In this document: in pieces, positions 1 to 11,721 of the stretch | Layout: each line of letters starts with the position of its first letter | How positions within the stretch are numbered: position 1 is the stretch's first letter | Origin: Epiperipatus broadwayi | Lineage: Eukaryota > Onychophora > Udeonychophora > Euonychophora > Peripatidae | Direction of reading: 5' to 3' | NCBI GenBank assembly: GCA_028023455.1 | Contig: JAQFVV010000180.1 | Coordinates: forward strand, 1,612,001 to 1,676,000 | Length of the DNA stretch: 64,000 bases | Program-made: the position numbers and the translations under genes | The notes under the pieces: model-generated | What the model saw: only the letters and a program-made list of their open reading frames with translations | Databases searched by the model: none | What the model was told of the DNA's origin: nothing

Positions 1-422
1 TTTTTATTCCGGGTTTAAATAATATTGCAATCATTATTTAAAATAAATAAATCATAAATCTTACTAAAGTTCTCAGATATTTACCTCAATTAAATTTAAA
101 TTGACCTTTTAATAAACATTATTAAATAAATATCTAAAAAACTAAACCATTTTTTGTTAAATCTAAAATACATATACACATAAGTTTTTCACACATGCAC
201 ACAGAATATAAAATGTAAGAACTACACTATAATAAAATGAAATCTGAAATATAATTGTTTTATTTTAATATATTTTAATGTTTTAATGTCAGATTTATAA
301 CTTTATATTATATTTCTATATCAAACTGTTTGTTTTATGTGTGTGAGCATCTCTGTTTGCTTATACAATTTACTATCTTTGTTTCTTAATATGAATAATG
401 ACAAAAATATAAGAGTATGTAT

Positions 423-831
423 TTTTATACAAGCATTGATCATAAAATCTGCATGAGAAGTCATTTTTAAATGCATTATAAAATTATATTTTGCTTTTAA
501 GCATTAATATGAAAGACTTTTAAAAATGACATTGATTGCATTATATGCTATTCAACCAATGACAGAAATGAATATATTTGTTTAAACTATAAAAAAAAAT
601 AAAGCCAGTAAAATTTTTACAGCTTTTTTATACAAGTATTGATCATAAAATCTGCACGAGAAGTCATTTTTAAATGCATTATAAAATTATATTTTGCTTT
701 TAAGCATTAATATGAAAGACTTTTAAAAATGACATTGATTGCATTATATGCTATTCAACCAATGACAGAAATGAATATATTTGTTTAAACTATAAAAAAA
801 AATAAAGCCAGTAAAATTTTTACAGCTTTTT
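423..831. repeat. tandem duplication, two 203-bp copies
   Basis: The stretch from about 423-626 is repeated at about 626-829 with an offset of exactly 203 bp. I see only two substitutions (434 C versus 637 T; 454 T versus 657 C), so the duplication is young or has been homogenised. Each unit also carries a short internal inversion (AGTCATTTTTAAA against TTTTAAAAATGAC). No ORF of note. It lies downstream of the SLC17 gene. Confidence 0.9.
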
Positions 832-1663
832 AAATTATATTATACAATTACAGTGATACTATAAGGTTACAATATATATAGTTGAAATAAACTATGTTAA
901 ATGATTTAATTAAAAATAACCAACAAACATCTGTGATAATTATAAAAATTATGTATTGTCATGCATAACATAAAAAATTCTACCAACACAATACAATCTT
1001 TGAATATAAATCATGCAGTATACACAGTGTGACTCAAGAAATAGTGAATGATTATGACTCTATGTTTTTTTGAAACATTATGTCTGAATTAATGAAAATG
1101 TTACATAGCAATACAATTTAGCTGATCATCACAAAAATTTCAAGGTTCTATTAGGCCCATATCATGAATTACAGCGTAAAATGTGAAAGTGTGTTTTGTA
1201 CATATATAGAAAACCCACAAATTATGTTTAATTCTTTTCTTGCCATTACAAAATCTTGAAAATCATTTGAAAATATTCTTGTTGCCAAACACAGTTTGAA
1301 TCATATCAAACATTTCAATAAAAATTTCACCCAATTAAACAAAATTTAATGTTAACACACAATTCTATTGTGGGTTAAAGTATAAAAGACATTCACATTT
1401 TATGTCATAACATAGATCCAGTAATGCTAGGGTTTTAAAATATTTATCCTGCATGGCTATGTCACTTTGTATACATGTATTCTCTCAGAAATGACACTTC
1501 AGGCATCTTGGAGAGAGAACCGATTATCAATCAGATTTTAACTGGAATACATTTTATTAGAATAGTAACAAAATTACAAATGTTTAAATCTGGCTGAGAC
1601 TGAATATCATTGATTATAATTAAGCAAAGAAATAAACTGTTGATTGTATACAAACTTATAAGT
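832..1663. other. AT-rich sequence downstream of the transporter gene
   Basis: Low-complexity AT-rich DNA with no recognisable coding potential, RNA gene or repeat border. Probably 3' flanking sequence or an extended 3' UTR. Confidence 0.5.
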
Positions 1664-1669
1664 TTTATT
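1664..1669 (-). promoter_or_regulatory. candidate polyadenylation signal AATAAA
   Basis: AATAAA on the minus strand about 37 nt after the TAA of the SLC17 gene. It is the nearest canonical hexamer after the stop. In such AT-rich DNA the motif occurs often by chance, so use of this site would need 3'-end cDNA reads. Confidence 0.35.
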
Positions 1670-1705
1670 AAACAAAATGTACAATATAACATAATGTTTA
1701 AAGTC

Positions 1706-1891
1706 TTAGTAAACAGTGATACTTTCTGCTCGAAGGCTTCTATATATCCTCTCTTTTTCTTCCTCATCCATGTCATCACAATTAGACCAGGGTTGAGGCT
1801 CACCTCTTCCAAAAATGATGTAGAATGCAGCACCAAATAAATTCATACATGCGCCAACATAAAACACATTATTCCACTTTAAAATAGAAGG
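1706..1891 (-). CDS. SLC17-family transporter, last coding exon (TM12 and C-terminus, stop)
   Basis: Fifth and last coding exon, 62 codons including TAA at 1708-1706. The acceptor is TTTTTTGACAG/CC, phase 0. The peptide starts PSILKWNNVFYVGACMNLFG, continues AAFYIIFGRGEPQPW and has an acidic, charged tail (CDDMDEEEKERIYRSLRAES) ending ITVY. The pattern 'eWqxVFyiaaxinxxgxxfyxxFgxGExQpW' is the standard end of SLC17 proteins; the GExQPW form is closest to vesicular glutamate transporters and sialin. The tail is short, without the long extension of vertebrate VGLUTs, so I read it as sialin-like or a lineage-specific SLC17 member rather than a typed VGLUT. Confidence 0.92.
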   Translation of the reverse strand, partial: PSILKWNNVFYVGACMNLFGAAFYIIFGRGEPQPWSNCDDMDEEEKERIYRSLRAESITVY

Positions 1892-1965
1892 CTGTCAAAA
1901 AAGATTAACTATTATATTATTTTGTTAAATTATAAATTTATTTAAATGCACATTGATTACATAAG

Positions 1966-2153
1966 TAATATTCATTAAGGCTGTAGACTCAAGCACATGC
2001 ATATAAAATGTGATACTAGTGGCCTCTACAGGTCTTAAACCACAAGCTTACTCTTTTCTTCCAAAGAGTAAGCTTGTGGTTTAAGACCTGTAGAGGTCCC
2101 TACTATCGCATTTTATATGCATGTGCTTGAGGCTACAGCTTTAATGAATATTA
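1966..2153. repeat. near-perfect palindrome (foldback element or hairpin)
   Basis: Two arms of about 90 bp (1966-2056 and 2063-2153) are nearly perfect reverse complements around a centre at 2059-2060, with only about 6 bp of loop. The outer ends are AATATTCATTAA/TTAATGAATATT and the core is CTCTACAGGTCTTAAACCAC against its complement. The arms differ at only a few positions (for example GTAGACTCA versus TGAGGCTAC). No ORF. It sits in the last intron of the SLC17 gene, about 75 bp upstream of the final exon acceptor, and would fold into a long hairpin in the pre-mRNA. MITE-type foldback is most likely; a small-RNA hairpin is possible. Confidence 0.9.
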
Positions 2154-4482
2154 TCTTTGTTAAAGTAATATTTAAATTAATCCAGCAAAACATAAATGCC
2201 ATTTAGCAGTTTTAACATGAGAATATAACAACAAATATCAAACTTTGCACTTTAAACAATATAGTAATGAAAACATCTCTTAACTCCAGTACCATCTAGT
2301 TCAAAATTGAGCAATCATTGATTACTAGATGCACATAAAATCCCTACCCTTAGGATTTAAATTTTCATTCTCAGACTAGTTTCTTTTTATTGCCTTGATC
2401 ACTGAGGCTTGGATTCAAAGTTAGAAGCAATGCAGAGCATGCATCCAGTAAACACTATTTAACTTCATTTTATTACTCAAACTGAAAACTTAAAATTCAA
2501 ATTAACCCAACTAAATTAAGATGTTAGAATTTGGTTTTATTACATTTGATAAGTTTGAACATTTATTATGTAATTTAAAATGTCTAAGAGCAATAAGTAT
2601 ATTACTACAAAACACACTTAAGTACCTACAAAACAATACATTTAGTACTTTCTTTACATTCTTTGTAAAAATATTTTCACAATGAGATAATAGAAGAAGC
2701 TTAGATTCTTAGGTTCATAATTTAAATATAGAAGTTATGCTGTATATATATATATTTATGTGTGTGCGTGTGTGTATTAAAGAAATACTATCATGAACAA
2801 ACAATGTAAATATAGTTTTTAGGATCAAGGTTATGCGGTTGTTTGTTATTAGCATTAAAACTAATATTTTGGCTAGATCTCACCTGAGATCAATTTAATA
2901 ATAAAAAGTGGCAAGTTAATAACATAACGGGATTTATTCATAACAAGTATCTCTAGTAGCAGTTCCTGAACCAACCTTTCTTCCCAGAAAATAATAGAGG
3001 AAACCAATCTATGCCAGGCCATAATATATTAACAAGCATCTGCACAAAAGAATGAAGTCATAAAGTAAATAAACACAGTTATAAATATAGTAATTTTCCA
3101 TCTGTTTTGCAGGTAAATTTTGATATTTTGCTTATTGAAGTAAATTTAAGTATTAACACATTGGCATAACTAAAAAAAATTAGGACATCCAACAAAATTT
3201 TCAACCTGCTTTCATCAAAATTTTATTCTCATTCATTTATATTATTTTTTAGTATGCAAAATAAATTAATAAACGAGACCATTTTAAAAATCACTCCTAC
3301 CTACACATACAAAATCAGCATATTTCTTCAGTATATTAATTATGAACTGAAAGTAAATAACTCACATATAAATTTTAACTATTTATTAGTTAATTACAGT
3401 CCAACCATATTGATTTTTTAAAACTGGAGAGTGCTGCACATCAGAGAAAATAAAATAATTCTAAAAACGAAATGCAAAAAATGTACAGCTATCCAACACT
3501 TTTTACTTATTATTATTATTATTGTTGTTATTATTATTATTCGTATAATATACTATTATAATGTAGAGTAAAGGATTGCCATTTTGCATATCATAAAATA
3601 CTAAGTGTAACCGATAAAATATAAACATATCAAAAACAAATAACATTATTTAAAGTTAATTGTTTCTAGTCAAAACAAATACAAAAAAAAATTTGATTTT
3701 TTTTTTATGTAATTCAAAGTTTTTTTTCTAGTCTGGACCCTCTTATGTTGTGTGTTTTTAAGCAATGCATAACTCAACTTGTTAATAGTTACATCACTGT
3801 AAAGATAATGCTTGAAAAATCTTCACTCCAAAATATTACATTTATTTGATACTGAGTAAGTCCATTATATATATCGGTATATCATTGAGTATATATATAT
3901 AAAATATCAAAACAGTTTTAAATATAGTGAATAAAATTAACTAAACTAGTATACTTACGATGATGACTAACGCATGTGCATCGTAATCATGGTTATTCTG
4001 CTAATAAGACCCATGTTTTGCTAATTTGCACACTGTTTGATTTTTGGTTCATTACATATTCATTTTGTGCAAAGAATTACATTTTTCCTCACATATTATT
4101 TTAATAATACTATGATCAAAACTGTGTCCATGTTCTTCTTCATGGTTGTAAAATACTAATGTATTAGGTGAATTGGTCTTTGCTTTTCTGTACATGAAGG
4201 TGTGTTGTGTTATGTTTGTTTTCAGATTTACTTTCATTTCACCATAGTAGGGTTCATTGCACAAAATGAATATATAATAAATTAACAATCTATTCAAATT
4301 AGCAAAAAAAAGAAAGTCTTTTCATCAGAATAATTACGATTATGATATCCACACATCGAAAGTATACTCCATTTAATTTAATTTTGTTTAATATATTTAA
4401 AACTCCGTTTTTGTATTTTATATAATTATTAATAATGACAAAGTATCAAGATATTTTACATATATATATATGTTATATATAG
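2154..4482. other. intron sequence, no gene seen
   Basis: AT-rich intron of the SLC17 gene. It holds short microsatellites (a TA/TG tract near 2745-2776, an ATT tract near 3508-3541). Small ORFs, for example near 4052-4297, have no recognisable motif. Confidence 0.5.
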
Positions 4483-5310
4483 AGCTTGCAAAATAAGCTC
4501 TTAACAAGCTTTGTAGAATATCTCCAACCTCAGATCAATTTCTGCAACTGTCATCCTCAGTGAGGTGCTAAGATATGCAATCATTAGATTAAAAATACCA
4601 GGACAAGCCCAGAACTTTATCTAATGTATAACTATTAAGTAGAAAATCTGAAATTTTCAGACATCCATGTCTTCCAATCCAGCTAACCTAACTTAAATAA
4701 CCATATGGGACTGAACTAAGTTCATATACACCATATATTAATAGCTTTAGCAAGATAAAATCACCGAAGCTATCATAGCAAAAAATAAAATTATAAAAAA
4801 AATCAAGTCAGATATCACATGACCTCATTTAATAAGCTTGTATATAGATGTCTGAAAATTTCAAATGTTCTACTTAATAGTTATATATTAGATAAAGTGC
4901 TGGAGGATGCCAGTAGCAGAAACCAGTCTGAGGTTGGGGATATTTCTACAAAGCTTGTTAAGAACTTGTTTTGCAAGCTTCATATGTAACATTTGTAAAT
5001 ACAAGCTTATTAAATTAGGCCATGTGACATCTGATTTGATTATTTTTGGTAATTTTATTTTTTGCTATGATGGCAGTTAGACAGCTGGATTGGAAGACAT
5101 ATTGATGTCTGAAAATTTCAGATTTTCTATTTAATAGTTGTATATTTGATAAAGCGCTGAGCTTGTCCTGGTATTTTTAATCTAATGATTGAATATCCTA
5201 GCACCTCACTGAGGATGCTAGTAGCAGAAACCAATCTGAGGTTGGGGATATTCTACAAAGCTTGTTGAGTATAACATTTGTAAATATAGGTCATGTGACA
5301 TCTGACTTGA
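4483..5310. repeat. inverted-repeat cluster built from one dispersed module
   Basis: A module with the landmarks AACAAGCTTTGTAGAATAT, CCTCAGTGAGGTGCTA, ATTAAAAATACCAGGACAAG and AAATCTGAAATTTTCAGACAT reads forward at about 4490-4800 and recurs reverse-complemented, complete or partial, at about 4810-4985 and 4985-5310. The inner blocks are short self-complementary sequences (CCTCAGTGAGG; CTGAAATTTTCAG). Related but more diverged modules lie at 50219-51380. No ORF. It looks like a non-autonomous foldback element with nested copies. Confidence 0.8.
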
Positions 5311-6299
5311 TTTTTATATATATATGTGTGTATGTTGTTGTTGTTGTTCAGATATTCATTCATGTATAATTGTCAGTATTATTCCATTGCTATTTCCCCT
5401 GGGTTATTCCTGCAATCTTAATAAATGTTATTTTAAAAAAATATTGCAGAGGCACTGAATAGAATGGCATGCATAATAACATTAAAAAATCAAACAATGC
5501 ACTATATCTATAACATTTATTTAAAATAATATTGAATATTCATCTGATAAATTCCATCAAAACATAGGCAAAATATTACTGTTAATTGAATTATACATAT
5601 ATAAATCTGGACAATATATCTTTTTATAGCAGTTGCCAATGCCACTCTTCATTTTAATATGGCTACATATAATTTTCAAGGTGACAATTTAACAAAATGC
5701 TAATAAATCATTTTTACCATCTCTATCCTTACTGGACTGTCATACCAAGGCAAAAGAATCATTGCTTCAGATATAAAAATGATCTCATAAACATTCTGAA
5801 GAAGTGCAATGTTGTTTACTTTTATTGGAAAAACATGACTAAAGATAAAATTCAATAGAGAGCTACACTTTTAAATATGTTATAGTCATTCATGAAGTAA
5901 AGTTTGATGCAGCAGAATATCTTGTGTGATATCAAGTAAACAGGTTAAAAAAACCATCATGTGATACATGGAGATATATTTTGGATTCAATTATTAATTT
6001 GTATGGTCAATGCAAAGCTTTTTTTTTTAAATTTTATTGACTTTATTATTATTGTTGTTATTGTTATTGGAATAAAAAGAACAATCCAGTGATAGGAATG
6101 GCTGGGAAAGATTTATCACTTTATTTATGAATTCATTATAAAATGATAATAAAAGACTCTTGTCACCAACAGTGTCTTCAGCATTCAAACTTTGATTTAT
6201 TTAAAATAAAATCTTTATCATGACTCATGGAAAAGTTGAGATTGGTATATTCATATAATATCTTCAAGTTCTTAAATTTATTTCTAACAAAGGAACTAT

Positions 6300-6960
6300 A
6301 TTAGCTTGATTTTCAGAATGATATCAATGGATTTTCTCAGAAAAAGAAAATAAAGATTGATAAACATGAATTTTAAGAAATTATTAACTACAAATACTTT
6401 GGTCAGATTATTAATACAGATGGATACATTATGGATGAAATTAATTATAAAACTAAACTTGGAAAAAATGCTTTTTATGGAAATAACTTAGTATTAAAAA
6501 AATGTTTATGTGTTTGAAGAGAAGTATTTTTAACAGATGTATTTTACCAATTCCTATATATGGATATAAGACTTGGACATTTTACCAGAAGATCAATACA
6601 GAGACTTCAGACATTTCAGTAAAGCTGGAGAGATGCATGTTGTGAGTAACATGAAGAGATCAATATCAAAATACTTGGATTACAACAAAAGGAAATATTG
6701 TTGATAACAATAAATAATAAAAGACTTCAATAAAGTAGGATGAATATATTTCTGGCAGAGATGATAATTGTTGAATAATTGCTAAAAGATTGTAAGAACC
6801 TAAAAAGAGACCACATGTGAGCTGGATTAAATAAAAAATATTGTTGGCATGATATAGAGAATGATGGCTATTACTAGAAACATTGAATAAACTCAAAGTG
6901 GCATTTAACCTATAGTGGATTGCTAATGGTTGGCAATGATCATAATATCATATTCAGAGA
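6300..6960 (+). pseudogene. decayed RTE-type LINE, 3' part of reverse transcriptase ORF
   Basis: Conceptual translation with frameshifts and stops gives the end of an RTE-clade ORF. Landmarks are KIKIDKHEF, then NYKYFGQIINTDG, MDEINYKTKLGKNAF (family form 'v..y.YLGq.i...g....EI..Ri.lG..aF'), then a degraded 'lkrriFn.cilP.ltYGyktWtft...iqrLqtfq' block around 6500-6610. A C-terminal 'RPHVSWIK' stretch is readable near 6810. The catalytic YADD region is not present, so this is a 5'-truncated copy. Two more remnants of the same type are at 41830-42370 and 62880-63350, all on the plus strand. Confidence 0.7.
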
Positions 6961-9397
6961 ATTCTGGCCAAAAAGCCAAGATAAAATAATAATAGATCTT
7001 AAGATCATAAAAATCAGCTTAATAGGAAACATGATGAGATTGAACTCAACTTGTCTTTTTAATTTCTAGAAGATATAAAAATGACATGAGTCTCAATAAC
7101 ATGTGGAAAACAATGTTCTGACATGATAGTTATTTCTTTTATAAATAATGTTTTTTTTGTTTAATTACATATAACTTTACTGTTATCATTTTGGTTTAAA
7201 TATTTTAACTTGTAAACTAATTTTTACTTTCTGCTGCTATTCCAACTTTATTATAGTTTATAGTTTTTTTTAATTTTTACATTTGCTCTATATTGCATTT
7301 TTACTACTTTAAAATTTCTTTTGGTAGTTAATTCATTTTATCTTGATAATCTAGTATCATTTATTACCTGTGATAGATGTATTTGATTGATTTTATTCTA
7401 ATATCATCTTTTGCTGTTGTTTACTATGCATTCTTTTATTATTTTGTATTCTAATTTCCAAATGAGTCTTTTATTTAGAAATATATTTCTCCTATTCCCA
7501 TTCGGCCATCTTGTATCAACTTGGGTTATTAATAGATACCAGATGGTAATGCTTAGAAATTCGTATTCACTGATTTCTATCCATGTTTCCAGACTAATTT
7601 CTATCCTACAACTTTCTTCAGTAAAAAGTTTTAAATCTAGATCTATTGTAGTTGGATTTTTGAATATAATACATATTTCCTCCAGCATCATTTACTCTCA
7701 AACTAGTCACATGAGATTCCAAAACATCTTATGTTATGAATCTAAGCCAACTTGTATGCACGGTATTAAAGACCTAACACCAATTCACTATCCATACATT
7801 TTGGTGTGGATTCAGAATAGCATAGAAAAGTAAAAAATACTCTTTAGATCATTTTTTTTAATAATTGTCCACATTTATGTTTTTTGCCAAGATTCCATAT
7901 GACTTCTGCCTACATAGTACTGAAATAGAAAAAATAATTTCCATTTAAAACTAACATGTAGGCACAAATCACATGATGTTTTGTTGATGTTATAACAAAA
8001 CTGAACAAACTACAGTTATCAAATAAAAACTGAGAAAATCAAACTGTATAAATACTGCATTGATGTCAGATCTATATAACAAAGCAAATTCTTTGTGTAC
8101 ATATGTGCATTTGCTTTACTATAAGAAGCAGGGACTTTTTTCCCTTTCTTTACTTTATTTAGTTGCATTTTTGGTAGTGAGCACCATAATTATAGTTCTC
8201 TAATTTCATTGTGTTGCTGCTTTATTTTTAATCTATTATGTAAATCAGTTCATTTAAATATTTTATCTATGTCATAATTTAATGCTATTTTCTCTTTTAT
8301 TTGATTTAATATGAACCAGGCTTCATTTACTTTTCTCTTCAGATTGTTGGTTCTATGCATATAAAGTTGAAAGATTTTGTATCAAAGCTATGACATGATA
8401 CCAGAATATAGATTACTTTGGCATACTTATATAAATGTTGCACTATTCTAGTTGCAATGTTGGTCCTAGATTTGCTGTACATGACTGTGCAATCTGGACT
8501 ATTGTACTGGACCTTGTGGACTATTGTACTGGACCTTGTACACTACCTGTAGTGTATCTTTCTTTAGTAATATATCCTTTGTGTTATTTATTAACTTTTT
8601 GGATGTTTGCTAGAGTATGGAAGCTTATGTTTGGCTCACAGATCTTTTTTTATTTTATTTACTAAATTCAGAATATAAGACATATTGATCCATAGCTTTG
8701 TGTCATCTGTAGTTTTGTATTTTGCTTTATTTTTTTCATTGAATTTTTTGATTTCTTTCAACAGTATTTCATGTTGCACCCCAGGCTATATAGATCTTTC
8801 ACATAGCCATTTGTGTTATTTTTCTTATCTGCTTTGTATTTGCAAAGCAGTTGATTTCTATTAAGAAATCATTTAAAATTTGCCATTTTGTATGACATTT
8901 GTGCTTTTGATTGAGGGTAGATAGTGCTTCTTATTTCAAATGGTTTTATTAGAATTTTATAATCCAAGCTGTTTTATTTTTTTGGATTATTAAAATCTAG
9001 ATATTTCATATTGTGCGCATCCTATTTAGTTTTCTATTATCCATATCATTGATGACTCATTGGCCAATATGTTATAAATTTCTATAACTATGTGTTCGAG
9101 AGCACATATGAGTATGTTATCGATGTATCATTTTACTTAAACCTTTCTGTATGAATCCTGATATTATTTTCTCTACAGTATTAGCTAGTTTATGCTGTAG
9201 ACAGCTCTAACCATCTGTAGTATTTCATATCAAATTTTGCTCTTATTTCCTTTTATTGATCCTGTTAATTACTTCTACAATGAAATGTGTTTTTTTGTTT
9301 GTTGATTATATCCTATTTTTTTCTAGGTGTTTAATAATACTTATATGAACATATGTATGCAAAGAATTACATATATAATGAAAGAACAATTAATATG
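6961..9397. other. T-rich intron tract, possibly an old mobile-element remnant
   Basis: A plus-strand ORF of 140 codons (7411-7833) overlaps an antisense ORF of 95 codons (7404-7691). The antisense reading (…KNPTTIDLDLKLFTEE…SLETWIEISEYEF…) has a composition nearer to protein than the surroundings and could be an eroded element on the minus strand, but I cannot match it to a family. The rest (7834-9360) is T-rich without recognisable features. Confidence 0.25.
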
Positions 9398-9546
9398 ACA
9401 GTGCAAACAAAGCAAAGCAAAACTCCATATAGTAGTGCCACCTGTGCTAAACAGAGTGAGTTTTGCTTTGCTTTGTTTATAAACAATTATGTGCTAGTAT
9501 TGGAGACGTGATCATGTGATGCTTGCTGGTTTAACAGTGCAAACAA
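9398..9546. mobile_element. short retroposon copy 1 with 13-bp target-site duplication
   Basis: The 13-bp direct repeat ACAGTGCAAACAA stands at 9398-9410 and 9534-9546. Between them (9411-9533, 123 bp) is a member of a family whose other copies are at 28612-28709 and 39971-40047. Shared blocks are AAAGCAAAACTC, CATATAGTAGTGCCA, GTGATCATGTGATG and a GTTTA end. This copy also has an internal inverted piece (AAAGCAAAGCAAAACTC … GAGTTTTGCTTTGCTTT). No ORF and no poly-A tail. A target duplication of this length suggests LINE-assisted insertion. Confidence 0.85.
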
Positions 9547-9927
9547 GTTGGATTAAATTCAAAATATTAAGATACTTTTTGAATTTCAGAATAACTACTC
9601 CTACATAAACAGGAATAAATTATAGCTGCTAGAAAGATGATACATTAGAAGTAAAAAATTCATGTGCATTAGATCAGATTTCAAAACTCCTCATAAATTA
9701 AAATTGCCATATAAAAACTAGTCTGTAGAAATGGGTAAGAGATGGCAGAACTAGTGAAAAGGAAATTTCCTTTTATGAATTTTCTCCTCATATATCTTTT
9801 AATAACAACTATCACCATAGAATTTCTTTGTTCTGCTTCTATAGTATTTTTTTAGTTTTTTTATTTAAATAGTATAATATTTCTATTAATGTTTGAATTG
9901 TGTTCAAGTTAGTAAATATTGGCTTAC

Positions 9928-10013
9928 CGTTCCATTAGTCAGAACACCAGCAATCTGATTACTTAAAACTCCAGCTAAATTAGCAAAAGAGTTTGTATAA
10001 CCATATAAGGTAC
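9928..10013 (-). CDS. SLC17-family transporter, internal exon (about TM11)
   Basis: Fourth exon, 86 nt. Acceptor ATTTTAG/GTACC and donor AACG/GTAAGC. The first two bases complete the glycine codon begun in the previous exon, then 28 codons follow: TLYGYTNSFANLAGVLSNQ and IAGVLTNGT. This matches the SLC17 helix 11 pattern 'Gilmgitnsfatipgivsp...tG', which directly follows DIAPryAG in the family. It ends in phase 0. It is separated from its neighbours by introns of 9.8 kb and 8.0 kb. Confidence 0.9.
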
Positions 10014-11721
10014 CTAAAATAAATATAAATAAATTTTTCATTCCTACAATTAAAAAATCATTATTACTATTATTATTATTATAATTATAATTTTATATAC
10101 AACTACTCTATGTGCATATCAATATAGGGACAAAACTATTACCTTTTTTGCATAACATAATGGTCACCTCTACTATGATTCATAGTCAATATGATTAAAT
10201 AATACTAGATGCAACCATTTTTCTGAATAAATGTTGTGTTGCCAGTCATTGGTTGTGCTGAGTATATTGGAGGGACATTTAGTAGCTATTGATTAAAATT
10301 ATTGAATAAAGTTAGAGATCATTTAAACATACAATTAAGTAAATGCCCATATAGATGTGATTTCTTCAAATAATGTAAAATTTAAAAATGAATCGTTTGG
10401 TAATTATCAAAAAAAAATACTCTGCACATAAACTGAGAACTATCATTTGATCTCATTTTTTTAAAAAACTGATAGTTATCTATTTTCTGAAGATTATCAG
10501 ATTACCAATTCTTCCATTCTTTTTCTTCTCTTGTTGTTATTTTTGTAGTATGTTCTTAATAATTTTCTTTTCTTTGAAGTAAGTGCTCATCAAATTCATC
10601 AGAAATATCTTATTTAAAATCCGATAAATGGTAAAAATTTGCATCAGTAAAACTCTGCAAATTTTTATTTTTGAATATACTGCATATTTTTTCCAAAAAT
10701 ATTATAAAATAAATAAAAATATTTAATAAATGTTATTTTATAAAGAAATATGACTTTTGACAAAAGAGTAAGCAACAACTTGCGAATTTGAATGCCAGCT
10801 GTCTTTTTCTTTGTATTTTATTTCCAGAAATATTAAAAAGTTACAAATTTTCAGACTTTTTAAAATTTTTAATTTATTACAGGTATTATCTATTTACTGA
10901 TCTAAAATTTTTTGTATGCCTTATTATTTTTAACTTTTTATCACATCATACACAATGCACAATAATCCTTCCAGTTATCTTAATAATTTTTTTATTTTTT
11001 AAAATATACTTTATAAAATTTATATCTGAGATTAAGAAGATGTAACTATTTTTAACCTGAGAAATGATCACTAAGGATCATTTATGTATTTATTGAAAAT
11101 ATATAATTCTTAAGGAACTCATGTATGCACATTATTAAGTTTGTAAAATGAGTTGGTATGATATGCTTTATTAAATAGAAATAGAATTTCATTTCAAGCT
11201 ATCAAATAAATACAATTTTGCTACAAGATATATAATTATAACTGGTTGTCTATAATAAACATATCAACATATCTGAGATAACATTTAATCTCAAATTGAA
11301 AAAAAAAAGCTTTCTCATAACATGTTAATATATAACTACATTTGACATCTCAGAGTAAAAAATCCATAGGCTGCACAAATCAATTAAATTTTAAAAAATA
11401 TTCATAAATAAAATATTATTTAAACTTCAAAATAATGAGTAATCCAACATTAAAATATATGCTAAGAAATTATTGAATATATAATATAAAAGAACATCTT
11501 AATTATTTTATATAAGTTCTCACATATATAAAGAAAAGTGTTGAACAGAAAAAAGTAGACTCATTGTTCTATATAAATAGTACAGCATAGTGTGATTACA
11601 TTAGTTGCTTTTTCAATTTCAATCTTGAATTTAATGTAATACCAAGTATTAGTAGGTTAATTATTAACAGAAAAAAATGCTGTTGATAAAATCAATAAAT
11701 ATAATGTTTTATATATATATA
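10014..11721. other. intron sequence, no gene seen
   Basis: AT-rich intron. An 85-codon plus-strand ORF (10788-11045) is hydrophobic by composition bias only. No repeat borders recognised. Confidence 0.5.

Noticed and set aside
7404-7833. Overlapping sense and antisense ORFs of 140 and 95 codons
   Set aside because: No convincing match to any family in either direction; kept only as a possible eroded element.
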